Assembly (NCBI GenBank): GCA_013414705.1
Contig: CP058705.1
Location: 1,651,857 to 1,657,601, forward strand
Length of the DNA: 5,745 nucleotides
Direction of reading: 5' to 3'
Source of the DNA: Defluviicoccus sp.
GTDB taxonomy: Bacteria; Pseudomonadota; Alphaproteobacteria; Rhodospirillales; Defluviicoccaceae
The notes below the pieces were generated by a model that ran no database searches, was not told the DNA's origin, and worked only from the letters and a program-made list of their open reading frames with translations. This document shows positions 1-5,745 of this stretch, one piece after another (within the stretch, counting starts at the first letter, position 1; every line of letters begins with the position of its first letter). The translations under genes and the position numbers were made by a program.

Positions 1-756
1 GGGCTCGAAGTCGATCGGCAGCCCGGTTTTCCATGGCTGGGTCATGCGCCGGGTATTGTGCAGCATCTTGGTCTGCGGGGTGAGCCGGTCGAAGTCGTTC
101 CACTCGTCTTCACAGCGCCCGATCGTGGCCGGGTCCTCCAGCTTCAGCGATACCCAGTCCATATAATCACGCTTGAAACTGAACAGTTCCTCAAACTGCT
201 CCTGACAGTGCCAATGCCGCAGCTTCGCGCAGTCGAGCAGCATGACGCTGGATGCATAGTAGCCGAACTTGCCCTTCGGGCCGTTGCGCATCCGGCAGAC
301 GATCGCCTTGCCCTGCATGTCGCGGAACAGCAGCTCGCAGACGTCGGCGACGGCGAAGATGTCGGGATCGATGATCAGTGCCCGTCCCTGGTAGTCCATC
401 AGCTCCGGCGGGATGAAGCGCAGTGGCGTGAACGACTGCAGGTCGTCGTTATGCCAGATCCGGGTGATGCCGTCGCGGCGGAACGGCTGGCCTTCGCGCG
501 CGGCAAGGAAGGGGAAATCGTGCGTCTCGATGATTCGCACCTCGAACGCGTCCGGCGTGCGGGAATTGCGCTGCAGGGCGTGACGGGCGACCAGCGCGCC
601 CACGATCTGGCGCTCGTTGGTGTGGATGAAGACCACCGGTTTCAGGTTGGACGTCACGGCGTTCACTTCTCCCAGGCTGCCGTCTGCGGCGCGCGGCGCA
701 GAACGGTCCGCAGATTTGTCCTCAGAAGTGCCCTTAGAATTCTCCGGGCTGACCAT
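1..756 (-). CDS. GT8-like glycosyltransferase, C-terminus beyond window
   Basis: The frame is open on the minus strand from ATG (756-754) to base 1: 252 codons with no stop, so the 3' end is missing. Residues 41-61 read VVFIHTNERQIVGALVARHAL, resembling the first nucleotide-binding strand and helix of GT-A enzymes. IIDPDIFAV (128-136) supplies a DxD-type motif (D130, D132) that would bind metal and the nucleotide sugar. HNTRRMTQPWKTG (233-245) resembles the GT8 C-terminal H...KPW metal/UDP-binding element. From this I infer a cytoplasmic transferase adding a sugar to a lipid-linked or surface glycan; donor and acceptor cannot be read. The ATG overlaps the stop of the upstream sulfotransferase (TGATG), indicating translational coupling. 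The first 33 residues are polar, low-complexity and not family-like. A GTG at codon 34 (657-655), with GGGAGAAG shortly upstream, is a credible alternative start. The coding call is firm, the family fairly firm. Confidence 0.85.
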   Translation of the reverse strand, partial: MVSPENSKGTSEDKSADRSAPRAADGSLGEVNAVTSNLKPVVFIHTNERQIVGALVARHALQRNSRTPDAFEVRIIETHDFPFLAAREGQPFRRDGITRIWHNDDLQSFTPLRFIPPELMDYQGRALIIDPDIFAVADVCELLFRDMQGKAIVCRMRNGPKGKFGYYASSVMLLDCAKLRHWHCQEQFEELFSFKRDYMDWVSLKLEDPATIGRCEDEWNDFDRLTPQTKMLHNTRRMTQPWKTGLPIDFEP

Positions 757-1700
757 CAGCCGGCGGCGCCGGCGCGCTTCGCTTCGGCCTCCGGTCCGTG
801 GGCATAGCCAAATACCGGCACCATCCGCTGCTCCACCAGGGAATCGATCGCCGCCAGCTGCTCCGGCGTGAAGTCGTCGCGGTAGCCGCCCACCTTCGCC
901 CGGCGGACCTTGTAGGTATTCAGGTTGCCGCGATCCTTTGCCAGCATCCGCCGGCCGGCGAGCCAGAACACCCGCTTCTGCTCGAGCTGGCGCATGTTTT
1001 CGACCGATGCAAACTGCACGGCTTCCCGGAGTTCCTCTGCTGTACCAGGCGTGCCGACGAACTCCAGGATTCGGCGCAGCATCGCTTCCGGATCGGCGCG
1101 CAGGTCTTCGTAACGCACCACCAGCAGATTGCGGAACCGGTCCAGTTCCCGGCCCCAGCCGTTCATGAAGTCGATGATCTTCGGCAGACCGCACTCCGGC
1201 ATCATCACGAAATCGTAGAGCGAGACGTCCGATCCCGGAGCAGGGTAGTTGTTGATCTTCTTCTTCCGGTCCGTCATGCGGAATTTCCACTGATAATACT
1301 GTGATACGGCAACATCAGCCGGATCACGCACCATCAGCACCAGCTTCTTGTCGTAGTAGGCCGACTTGCTGCCTTCCTCCTTGATGTAATCCTTCAGGTA
1401 GTTGTCATGGGTGAAGAAGATCCGCGGAATCTCGGGCACCCGATTGTGCAAGTTGTCGAACGCCAGCAGGTGACGTTGTGACAGACCATGACGCACCTGA
1501 TAGAAGCGCGACATCATTACCCTGAGCCATGTCCGGCCGCTCTTGCCGAAGGAGACGATCACGCAGTCGGCCAGCGCCAACTTGCGGAAGTCTTCGTGGC
1601 CGCGCAGCCAGCGCTCGATCCGCACTTTCTGTTCCGCCGGCAGGAAGAACAGCAGGTACATGATCAAGTGCCGCAAAGTTGTTCTCAGAGCGATGCTCAT
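756..1700 (-). CDS. PAPS-dependent sulfotransferase family protein
   Basis: A 314-residue protein with the layout of the Sulfotransfer_1 family, which moves sulfate from PAPS to a hydroxyl or amine. VSFGKSGRTWL (49-59) is the 5'-phosphosulfate loop with the conserved Lys53. FTHDN carries His98, at the position of the catalytic-base His. VRDPADVAVS (124-133) is the 3'-phosphate-binding segment with Arg125 and Ser133. RRAKVGGYRDDFT (266-278) is a variant of the C-terminal RKGxxGDW element. A short hydrophobic stretch near residues 11-21 (HLIMYLLFFLP) may associate with the membrane but is short for a full span. I chose ATG at 1700-1698, preceded by GGGA. An in-frame TTG at 1742 gives 14 more residues but lies upstream of the transcription start implied by the candidate promoter. 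With glycosyltransferases on both sides, a carbohydrate acceptor is the likeliest inference; the acceptor itself is not visible. Confidence 0.9.
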   Translation of the reverse strand: MSIALRTTLRHLIMYLLFFLPAEQKVRIERWLRGHEDFRKLALADCVIVSFGKSGRTWLRVMMSRFYQVRHGLSQRHLLAFDNLHNRVPEIPRIFFTHDNYLKDYIKEEGSKSAYYDKKLVLMVRDPADVAVSQYYQWKFRMTDRKKKINNYPAPGSDVSLYDFVMMPECGLPKIIDFMNGWGRELDRFRNLLVVRYEDLRADPEAMLRRILEFVGTPGTAEELREAVQFASVENMRQLEQKRVFWLAGRRMLAKDRGNLNTYKVRRAKVGGYRDDFTPEQLAAIDSLVEQRMVPVFGYAHGPEAEAKRAGAAG

Positions 1701-1745
1701 CGCAGAAAGTCCCGGTACAGTGTTTGGTGCAAGTGCACACAATCA

Positions 1746-1774
1746 GCTATAGCGATCGGAATCACGCCGTGCAA
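1746..1774 (-). promoter_or_regulatory. candidate sigma70-like promoter for the sulfotransferase operon
   Basis: Read on the minus strand, TTGCAC (1774-1769) is followed by a 17-base spacer and TATAGC (1751-1746). The -10 keeps the TATA core; the -35 keeps only TTG. Transcription would begin near 1739, giving a leader of about 40 bases before the ATG at 1700. The spacing is ideal but the boxes are imperfect, so this is a candidate only. Confidence 0.33.
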
Positions 1775-1892
1775 CGGGGTGGACACCGCTGCACCACAGG
1801 TGTGGCTCCACGGTCGCTTGCCTGTGGCACCAGGCCGCACCGGGACTACACCGGGCCGCCGGGTTCGGGGCCGGGATTGCCTGAAAGATACA

Positions 1893-1914
1893 GGGCAGAT
1901 CTGGGGCAGATCCG
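1893..1914. repeat. two tandem 11-base units in the divergent region
   Basis: GGGCAGATCTG (1893-1903) is followed directly by GGGCAGATCCG (1904-1914), ten of eleven bases identical. A period of 11 places both copies on the same face of the helix, as for tandem protein-binding sites. The position between two divergent transcripts suits an operator, but that role is inference, and two short copies may arise by chance or slippage. Confidence 0.4.
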
Positions 1915-2006
1915 GGTCTTGTTGCACCGTTGCCGCATGCGCGCGCACGGTGGCCGGTGGGATGGCGAGGGGGATGGCCGGCCGCGCCGCGTAACATACG
2001 GAAACA

Positions 2007-2099
2007 ATGATTGACTTGAGTGTCGTTCGCAGGCGAGCCCACAGTTACGCTTTGAAGACGCGTTTGATTGCCCGCCATTCTCTGGGCTCGCGTTTGTGA
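2007..2099 (+). CDS. possible 30-residue leader peptide upstream of the ELM1-family gene
   Basis: ATG at 2007 opens 30 codons ending in TGA at 2097-2099, only 12 bases before the next gene and in its reading frame. A GGAAA precedes the ATG at close range. The peptide is short and basic (MIDLSVVRRRAHS...), with seven Arg and no recognised motif. The TGA overlaps the GAGG that probably serves as ribosome-binding site for the next gene, as in coupled leader peptides. It may equally be chance, or an old N-terminal extension cut by the stop. Weakly supported. Confidence 0.15.
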   Translation: MIDLSVVRRRAHSYALKTRLIARHSLGSRL

Positions 2100-2111
2100 G
2101 GTAACAACAGA

Positions 2112-3323
2112 ATGCCGCATGGACTGACGTCGCCTGAACCTCTGACCTCCGCTCCGCGGGTGTGGGTGCTGACCGGCAACAAGGCCGGCGACAACTCGCA
2201 GGTGTTGGCGCTCGCCGAAGCGCTCGGCTGGCCGTTCGAGGTCAAACGGTTCGTCAACCGGCGCTACGAGTTTATCCCCAACATGGTGCTCGGCACGACG
2301 CTGGTCGGAATCGACCGCGAACAGTCGAGCCCGCTCGAGGCTCCGTGGCCGGACCTGGTGCTGTCCGCTGGACGCCGCAACGAGCCGGTCGCGCGCTGGA
2401 TCAAGGCGCAGGCGCCGGATCAGGTGCGCATCGTGCACGTCGGCCGTCCCTGGAGCAGTCTCGACAGCTTCGATCTGATCGTCACCACCCCGCAGTACCG
2501 TCTGCCCGTCCGGCCGAACGTGCTGCACAACCAGACGCCGCTGCACCGGGTCACGGCCGAGCGGCTGGCACGCGACGCGGATCGCTGGCAGGAGCGGCTG
2601 GCGCATCTGCCGCGGCCCTACGTTGCGGTCGTGGTTGGCGGCAGCTCCGGTCCCTACAGCTTCGATGTTCGCGCCGCCGAGCGGCTGGCGCGCGAGGCTT
2701 CGGCGCAGGCGGCGGCCTGCGGTGGATCGCTGTTGATCACCACCAGCGCGCGGACGCCGCTGCCGACGATCGATGCGATGGAAGAGCACCTGAGCGTGCC
2801 GGCGTGCTTGTACCGCTGGACGAAGGACGCGCCGGACAACCCGTATTTCGCCTTCCTCGGCCTCGCCGACGAGATCATCGTCACCGGCGACAGCATGTCG
2901 ATGCTGACCGAGGCGTGCGCCACCCGCAAGCCGGTCTACATTTTCGACCTGGGTGAAGGCGAGAACGCCATGCGCCCGTCCACCGTGCAGGCAGCGGCGG
3001 CGAGCCGACGCGAGTCCCGTTCGGGGCGGCGGCACATCGAGGGCGTACACATCAAGGCGTTCTTGTATCGCCAGTTGATGCGGTTCGGACCGGAACGACT
3101 CGGTCGCGACATCCGCATCATCCACAAGCATCTGGTCGACAGCGGCCGGGCAGTGTGGCTGGGTGAGCGCTTTCCCGAAGACCGGTCGGTGCCTCCTCTC
3201 GACTGCCTGAGCCGTGCGGTGACGCGGGTGCGTGCGCTCGTCGAGCAGCCGGTCAGTCTGCCGATGAGCGATGACCGCACCGAAGTTCGGGTCTTGCAGG
3301 CCGCCCACCATTCGGCTGTTTAG
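2112..3323 (+). CDS. ELM1/DUF1022-family protein (mitochondrial fission ELM1-like)
   Basis: An intact 403-residue protein that I place in the ELM1 family (formerly DUF1022). Visible signatures are VLTGNKAGDNSQ (19-30), DLVLSAGRRNEP (81-92), the IVHVGRP strand (107-113), VVVGGSSGPYSF (173-184) and ADEIIVTGDSMSM (252-264) running into TEACATRKPVYIF. The two halves, each with Gly-rich loops after beta strands, suggest a GT-B-like nucleotide-sugar-binding fold. The plant member recruits a dynamin-related protein to mitochondria; the bacterial role is not established. Here it lies among glycan genes, so sugar transfer or envelope work is a reasonable inference, not a demonstration. The start is chosen from GAGG about ten bases before the ATG and from conservation beginning at residue 17. 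The stop codon TAG forms the first three bases of a long palindrome. The C-terminal 120 residues show no motif I recognise. Confidence 0.87.
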   Translation: MPHGLTSPEPLTSAPRVWVLTGNKAGDNSQVLALAEALGWPFEVKRFVNRRYEFIPNMVLGTTLVGIDREQSSPLEAPWPDLVLSAGRRNEPVARWIKAQAPDQVRIVHVGRPWSSLDSFDLIVTTPQYRLPVRPNVLHNQTPLHRVTAERLARDADRWQERLAHLPRPYVAVVVGGSSGPYSFDVRAAERLAREASAQAAACGGSLLITTSARTPLPTIDAMEEHLSVPACLYRWTKDAPDNPYFAFLGLADEIIVTGDSMSMLTEACATRKPVYIFDLGEGENAMRPSTVQAAAASRRESRSGRRHIEGVHIKAFLYRQLMRFGPERLGRDIRIIHKHLVDSGRAVWLGERFPEDRSVPPLDCLSRAVTRVRALVEQPVSLPMSDDRTEVRVLQAAHHSAV

Positions 3324-3371
3324 AGCACTATCTGATCAAGCGGAATCGCTTGGTCAGATTCACGTGCTCTA
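3321..3371. repeat. palindromic intergenic element, copy A
   Basis: A nested hairpin. The outer stem is TAGAGCAC (3321-3328) with GTGCTCTA (3364-3371), 8 bp. The inner stem is 3330-3342 with 3347-3359, 13 bp including one G-T wobble, closed by the loop GAAT. The two stems are separated by an uneven internal loop (1 and 4 bases). It starts on the stop codon of the ELM1-family gene. No T-run follows, so it is not a classical intrinsic terminator, although it could impede transcription or protect the mRNA 3' end. It resembles the dispersed palindromes of alphaproteobacterial genomes; copy number cannot be judged here. Confidence 0.75.
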
Positions 3372-3383
3372 GAAATCAAACAG

Positions 3384-3437
3384 TTAGAGTATGACCGTTC
3401 GAGCAGATGAGGTTGATCTGCTCGAACGGTGCTCTAA
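3384..3437. repeat. palindromic intergenic element, copy B
   Basis: A second hairpin 12 bases after the first. A perfect 15-bp stem pairs 3394-3408 with 3416-3430 (ACCGTTCGAGCAGAT and its complement) around the 7-base loop GAGGTTG. The outer stem TTAGAG (3384-3389) pairs with CTCTAA (3432-3437), with ATG (3391-3393) bulged on the left. The inner arms differ from copy A, but both end in the same GCTCTA/TAGAG border, suggesting two members of one family or the arms of a composite element. No T-run follows. Confidence 0.75.
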
Positions 3438-3906
3438 TTACGTTCCAAGTTCCCATTGCGGCTACAGGCCTGACGTGCGGTCCGATTGGCTCGACGCCGT
3501 GTCCCGCAGGCTTCCACCGGCAGTGACGACAGCCGGTTTTGGTCCGGCGCTCGCAGATGGCTGGAATGCGGTTATCTTCTTTACCGTTGAGACCACGCAC
3601 AAGAACCGTCGATGCGGTGGAAACGCAGGAATAGCAATATCGTGACATCGACAAACTCTCAGTTGCAAATCGTTACTGGACCAATGTTCCCGTCTGTTGT
3701 GGCGCCCTGAGACTGACACTCAAAATTAGCTGACTGACCCTTTGCTGGCCCGTTCGCAATCGGTTTGCGGATTGGCGTCTACGACCAAAACTGGAGCTGT
3801 GCTTGCGGCCCTTGCGCGCCTATGGTAACAGCCGCCCTTCGTTCATATCCCCCAGGGTTGCTCGCAGCCACGATGTCGGCACGGGCATCTGTCTTAGGAG
3901 CCTGAC
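3438..3906. other. 469-base intergenic stretch, no gene recognised
   Basis: Base composition looks lower in GC than the flanking genes, at roughly 50% around 3650-3750. Frames of about 85 codons exist on both strands (3391-3645 plus, 3462-3719 minus), but they show no motifs, one begins inside palindrome B, and no good ribosome-binding site precedes them. The only small structure noted is GCCGG-TTTTGGT-CCGGC near 3531-3547. The AGGAG at 3896-3900 belongs to the following gene. The promoter for that gene probably lies here but I cannot place it with confidence. Confidence 0.55.
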
Positions 3907-5157
3907 GTGCGCGTTGCGCTCTACACCCGGTCAATCAGAATCTGCACGCGGCGCCGAACGGGCGGCGGTCAATCTCTTGTTGGGGCTGTCAGCGCGTGGC
4001 CACGACATTGCGCTGCTGCTGGAAGACCAGAGAGGCTGGCTGATTGACGAGCTCAGATCGAGCTGTCCTGAAGCCACGATCGTGAATCTGCGCGCTTCAG
4101 ACGTTTCATGGCTGTCTCAGCGCCTGTATCAGGCACGCGCGTTTGTCTCGATGATGATTGACAACGCCATCACCGCAAGCCGGGACTGGTGCATTCGGCC
4201 GCTGTTCGATCTCATCTTCAGTGACAACGCTCCGATCGCCGCGCTGTGCCAGTACATCAAGGCACAGCAGCCGGATGTGATCATTTCGTTCCTGAATTCT
4301 CCGAACGCCGTTCTGCTGGTGACCAGCCGGGTCGATCGCCGCAGGACGCGAAAGGTTGTGAGTGTTCACAACACCATTTCCGTCGTCGCCAACAAGAACG
4401 CCTCGAAACGCAATCAGGTCATGCCGCGACTGATGCGGCGGCTGTTTCCGTTCGCCGATGCGATTGTCGCACCGTCAAGCGGCGTCGCTGAGGATTTGGC
4501 GAAGGTCTCGGGACTCAATTCCGAAAAATATCGATGATCTATAACCCGATTGTCGGGAACTCGTTGTTGAAGCAGGCCGAAGCGGACGTTGAAACCGATA
4601 TATTTGCGGCGAATATGCCCATTATCGTCGCGTCGGGTAAGCTGAAACCGCAAAAGGATTTGAAACGCTCTTAACGGCGTTTCGCGAAATCAGGGACCAG
4701 CTGCCGTCCCGACTTGTCGTACTGGGCGAAGGCCCGGATCGCGAAAGCTGCTCGAAATGACGGAAAAGCTCGGCCTGACGGATGACGTGTCGTTCATCGG
4801 CCAGGTTCGCAATCCGTTCGCGTACTACCGCCGGGCTTCGATTTTCGTGCTGTCTTCCGAATGGGAGGGCTGCCGACCGTGCTCATCGAGGCGATGGCCT
4901 GCGGGTGTCCCGTCGTCAGTACGGACTGCCCGAGCGGACCGAAGGAAATCCTCGAAGACGGCCGATTTGGCCCCCTTGTCCCCGTTGGCGATCCTCGGGC
5001 GCTGGCGCATGCGGTCCTGCAGGCGCTGGTCAATCCGGTGTCGAAGGAGCTGCTGGTCGAAAGAGCGCGATGCTTCTCCATCGAAGAATCCGTGCGAAAC
5101 TTCGAACGCGTTCTGACCGGTCGCAAGACGGATGCGCTGAGCAGCGGCGCCGAGTAG
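3907..5157 (+). pseudogene. family-4 (GT-B) glycosyltransferase broken by five single-base frameshifts
   Basis: The start is GTG at 3907, six bases after AGGAG, giving MRVALYTRSIR. The frame then shifts five times: one extra base near 3937-3940 (AGAATC), and one base missing at each of 4524-4528 (A run), 4659-4661 (T run), 4744-4746 (A run) and 4867-4869 (G run). Corrected, it gives 417 residues, a normal GT4 length. GAERAAVNLL (from residue 15) is the N-terminal donor-domain helix region. SGKLKPQKD (near 243-251) is the phosphate-contacting strand and loop. GEGPDREK follows. SEWEGLPTVLIEA carries the EX7E motif (E321, E329), and CGCPVVSTDCPSGPKEIL follows it. Such enzymes use a nucleotide sugar to extend a glycan with retention of configuration. 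GC looks lower than in neighbouring genes. Motifs are undamaged apart from the indels, so assembly or sequencing error is as likely as real decay. As written, no full-length enzyme can be made. A frame open from 3803 adds a spurious N-terminus. Confidence 0.85.
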
Positions 5158-5204
5158 ACGCCCGCCACGCCGGTGGTGTTAGCCGATCGGCGCGGCAGAG
5201 CAGG

Positions 5205-5215
5205 TGGAGAGGAGG
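5205..5215 (+). promoter_or_regulatory. ribosome-binding site for the AsnB-like gene
   Basis: A purine-rich GGAGAGGAGG stretch lies in the 70-base gap after the GT4 gene. Its core ends about 12 bases before the GTG at 5228, longer than the usual 5-9. No other start in that frame fits, because the amidotransferase Cys must follow the initiator directly. Confidence 0.5.
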
Positions 5216-5227
5216 ACGGGTGCTGGC

Positions 5228-5745
5228 GTGTGTGGAATAGCCGGACTTCTCGGGACCAGCGGGACACCATCCGAGGCGTTGCGCCGCGATGTATCGGCGA
5301 TGACCGATGCGATCGCACACCGCGGCCCGGACGACTCCGGAGCCTGGATCGACGCCGAAGCCGGCGTGGCACTGGGGCAGCGGCGGCTGTCGATCCTCGA
5401 TCTTTCGGCCGCCGGCCACCAGCCGATGCTGTCCGAAGACGGACGGCTGGTGATCACGTTCAACGGCGAAATCTACAATTTTCAGGACCTGCGGCGGGAG
5501 CTGGAGGGTCTCGGACATCGCTTTCGCGGCCATTCCGATACCGAGGTGCTGCTGGCGGCGATCTTAGAGTGGGGCGTCGACGAGACGCTGAAGCGCGCCA
5601 ACGGCATGCTGGCGTTTGCCGTCTGGGACCGCAAGGAGCGCACGCTGACGCTGGCGCGCGACCGGATGGGCAAGAAGCCGCTCTACTACGGCTGGTTCGG
5701 CAACACGCTGCTGTTCGGCTCCGAACTCAAGGCGCTGATGGCCCA
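5228..5745 (+). CDS. asnB: asparagine synthase (glutamine-hydrolysing)-type amidotransferase, N-terminal part
   Basis: The frame is open from GTG (5228-5230) to the window edge: 172 codons, with the 3' end missing. The protein begins MCGIAGLLG. Cys2 becomes the N-terminal nucleophile of a class II glutamine amidotransferase once Met is removed, which fixes the start. HRGPDDSG (31-38), RRLSILDLS (52-60), FNGEIYN (78-84) and SDTEVLL (from 103) are the glutamine-binding and oxyanion-hole elements; RDRMGKKPLYY and SELKAL mark the end of this domain. The ATP-dependent synthetase domain should follow outside the window. The family transfers ammonia from glutamine to an adenylated carboxylate, making asparagine in housekeeping members. 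Copies inside polysaccharide loci, as here, are thought to amidate sugars or other glycan parts. Which applies cannot be decided from this half. It lies 70 bases after the GT4 gene, probably in the same transcript. Confidence 0.93.
   Translation, partial: MCGIAGLLGTSGTPSEALRRDVSAMTDAIAHRGPDDSGAWIDAEAGVALGQRRLSILDLSAAGHQPMLSEDGRLVITFNGEIYNFQDLRRELEGLGHRFRGHSDTEVLLAAILEWGVDETLKRANGMLAFAVWDRKERTLTLARDRMGKKPLYYGWFGNTLLFGSELKALMA

Larger units (their letters stand above)
1775..2111. other. divergent intergenic region, no convincing gene
   Basis: About 340 bases lie between the candidate leftward promoter and the ELM1-family start. Long reading frames cross it on both strands but show no family motifs and run antisense into flanking genes, so I treat them as GC-rich shadows. 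It holds an 11-base tandem repeat (1893-1914), a 7-bp inverted repeat CCACAGG/CCTGTGG (1794-1800 and 1821-1827, 20-base loop) and a possible 30-codon leader frame (2007-2099). No rightward promoter stands out: the TTGACT at 2011 has no -10 box at proper spacing. Confidence 0.6.

Noticed and set aside
58..807. 249-codon plus-strand frame
   Set aside because: It is antisense to the GT8-like gene, shows no motifs, and is explained by GC-rich codon bias of the opposite strand.
2011..2016. TTGACT as a -35 box for the ELM1-family gene
   Set aside because: No acceptable -10 box lies 15-19 bases downstream.
2162..2956. 264-codon plus-strand frame inside the ELM1-family gene
   Set aside because: It is an out-of-frame shadow; the recognised motifs are all in the 2112 frame.
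1743..3311. 522-codon minus-strand frame
   Set aside because: It mirrors the ELM1-family gene, has an Arg/His/Gln-rich composition typical of antisense GC-rich frames, and has no family motif.
3321..3371. palindrome A as an intrinsic terminator
   Set aside because: The stem is strong but no T-run follows on either strand.
3391..3645. 84-codon plus-strand frame after the palindromes
   Set aside because: Its ATG is the bulge of palindrome B, it has no ribosome-binding site, and no domain is recognised.
3462..3719. 85-codon minus-strand frame in the gene-free stretch
   Set aside because: No motif, no good start context, and unrelated to the neighbours.
3803..3906. ATG at 3803 as start of the GT4 gene
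   Set aside because: The added N-terminus is not family-like, while GTG 3907 with AGGAG gives the expected MRVALYTRS start; the 3803 frame joins only because of the first frameshift.
4794..5372. 192-codon minus-strand frame across the GT4/asnB junction
   Set aside because: It is antisense to two recognised genes, Arg/Ser/Pro-rich, with no motif.
1..5745. CRISPR array, tRNA, rRNA, insertion sequence or toxin-antitoxin genes
   Set aside because: No regularly spaced repeats, tRNA-like cloverleaf, transposase motifs or paired small genes were seen on either strand.

Overview
The window looks like a piece of a surface-polysaccharide biosynthesis locus from a GC-rich alphaproteobacterium. The lineage guess is inference. 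It rests on high GC with G/C-ending codons, an ELM1/DUF1022-family protein (common in alphaproteobacteria), and a pair of GCTCTA-bordered palindromes of the intergenic kind typical of that class.

Layout: two genes run leftward from a divergent promoter region. Nearest that region is a PAPS-type sulfotransferase (756-1700). It is followed with a stop/start overlap (TGATG) by a GT8-like glycosyltransferase that leaves the window at base 1. After about 410 non-coding bases, three genes run rightward: an intact ELM1-family protein (2112-3323), a family-4 (GT-B) glycosyltransferase (3907-5157) whose frame is broken, and the 5' part of an asparagine synthase-type amidotransferase (5228 to the edge). 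The ELM1 gene and the GT4 gene are separated by two adjacent long palindromes (3321-3371 and 3384-3437) and about 470 bases in which I see no gene.

The genes fit one job: sugars are transferred by the two glycosyltransferases, and the glycan may be sulfated by the sulfotransferase and amidated by the AsnB-like enzyme. The ELM1 protein has no settled bacterial role.

The most notable observation is the GT4 gene. Its conserved motifs are all present but spread over three reading frames. Five single-base indels (one extra base, four missing bases in short homopolymers) restore a continuous 417-residue enzyme. The neighbouring genes read cleanly through the whole window. This is either a locally poor stretch of assembly or a very young pseudogene. 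I found no convincing novel defence, mobile or RNA system here.
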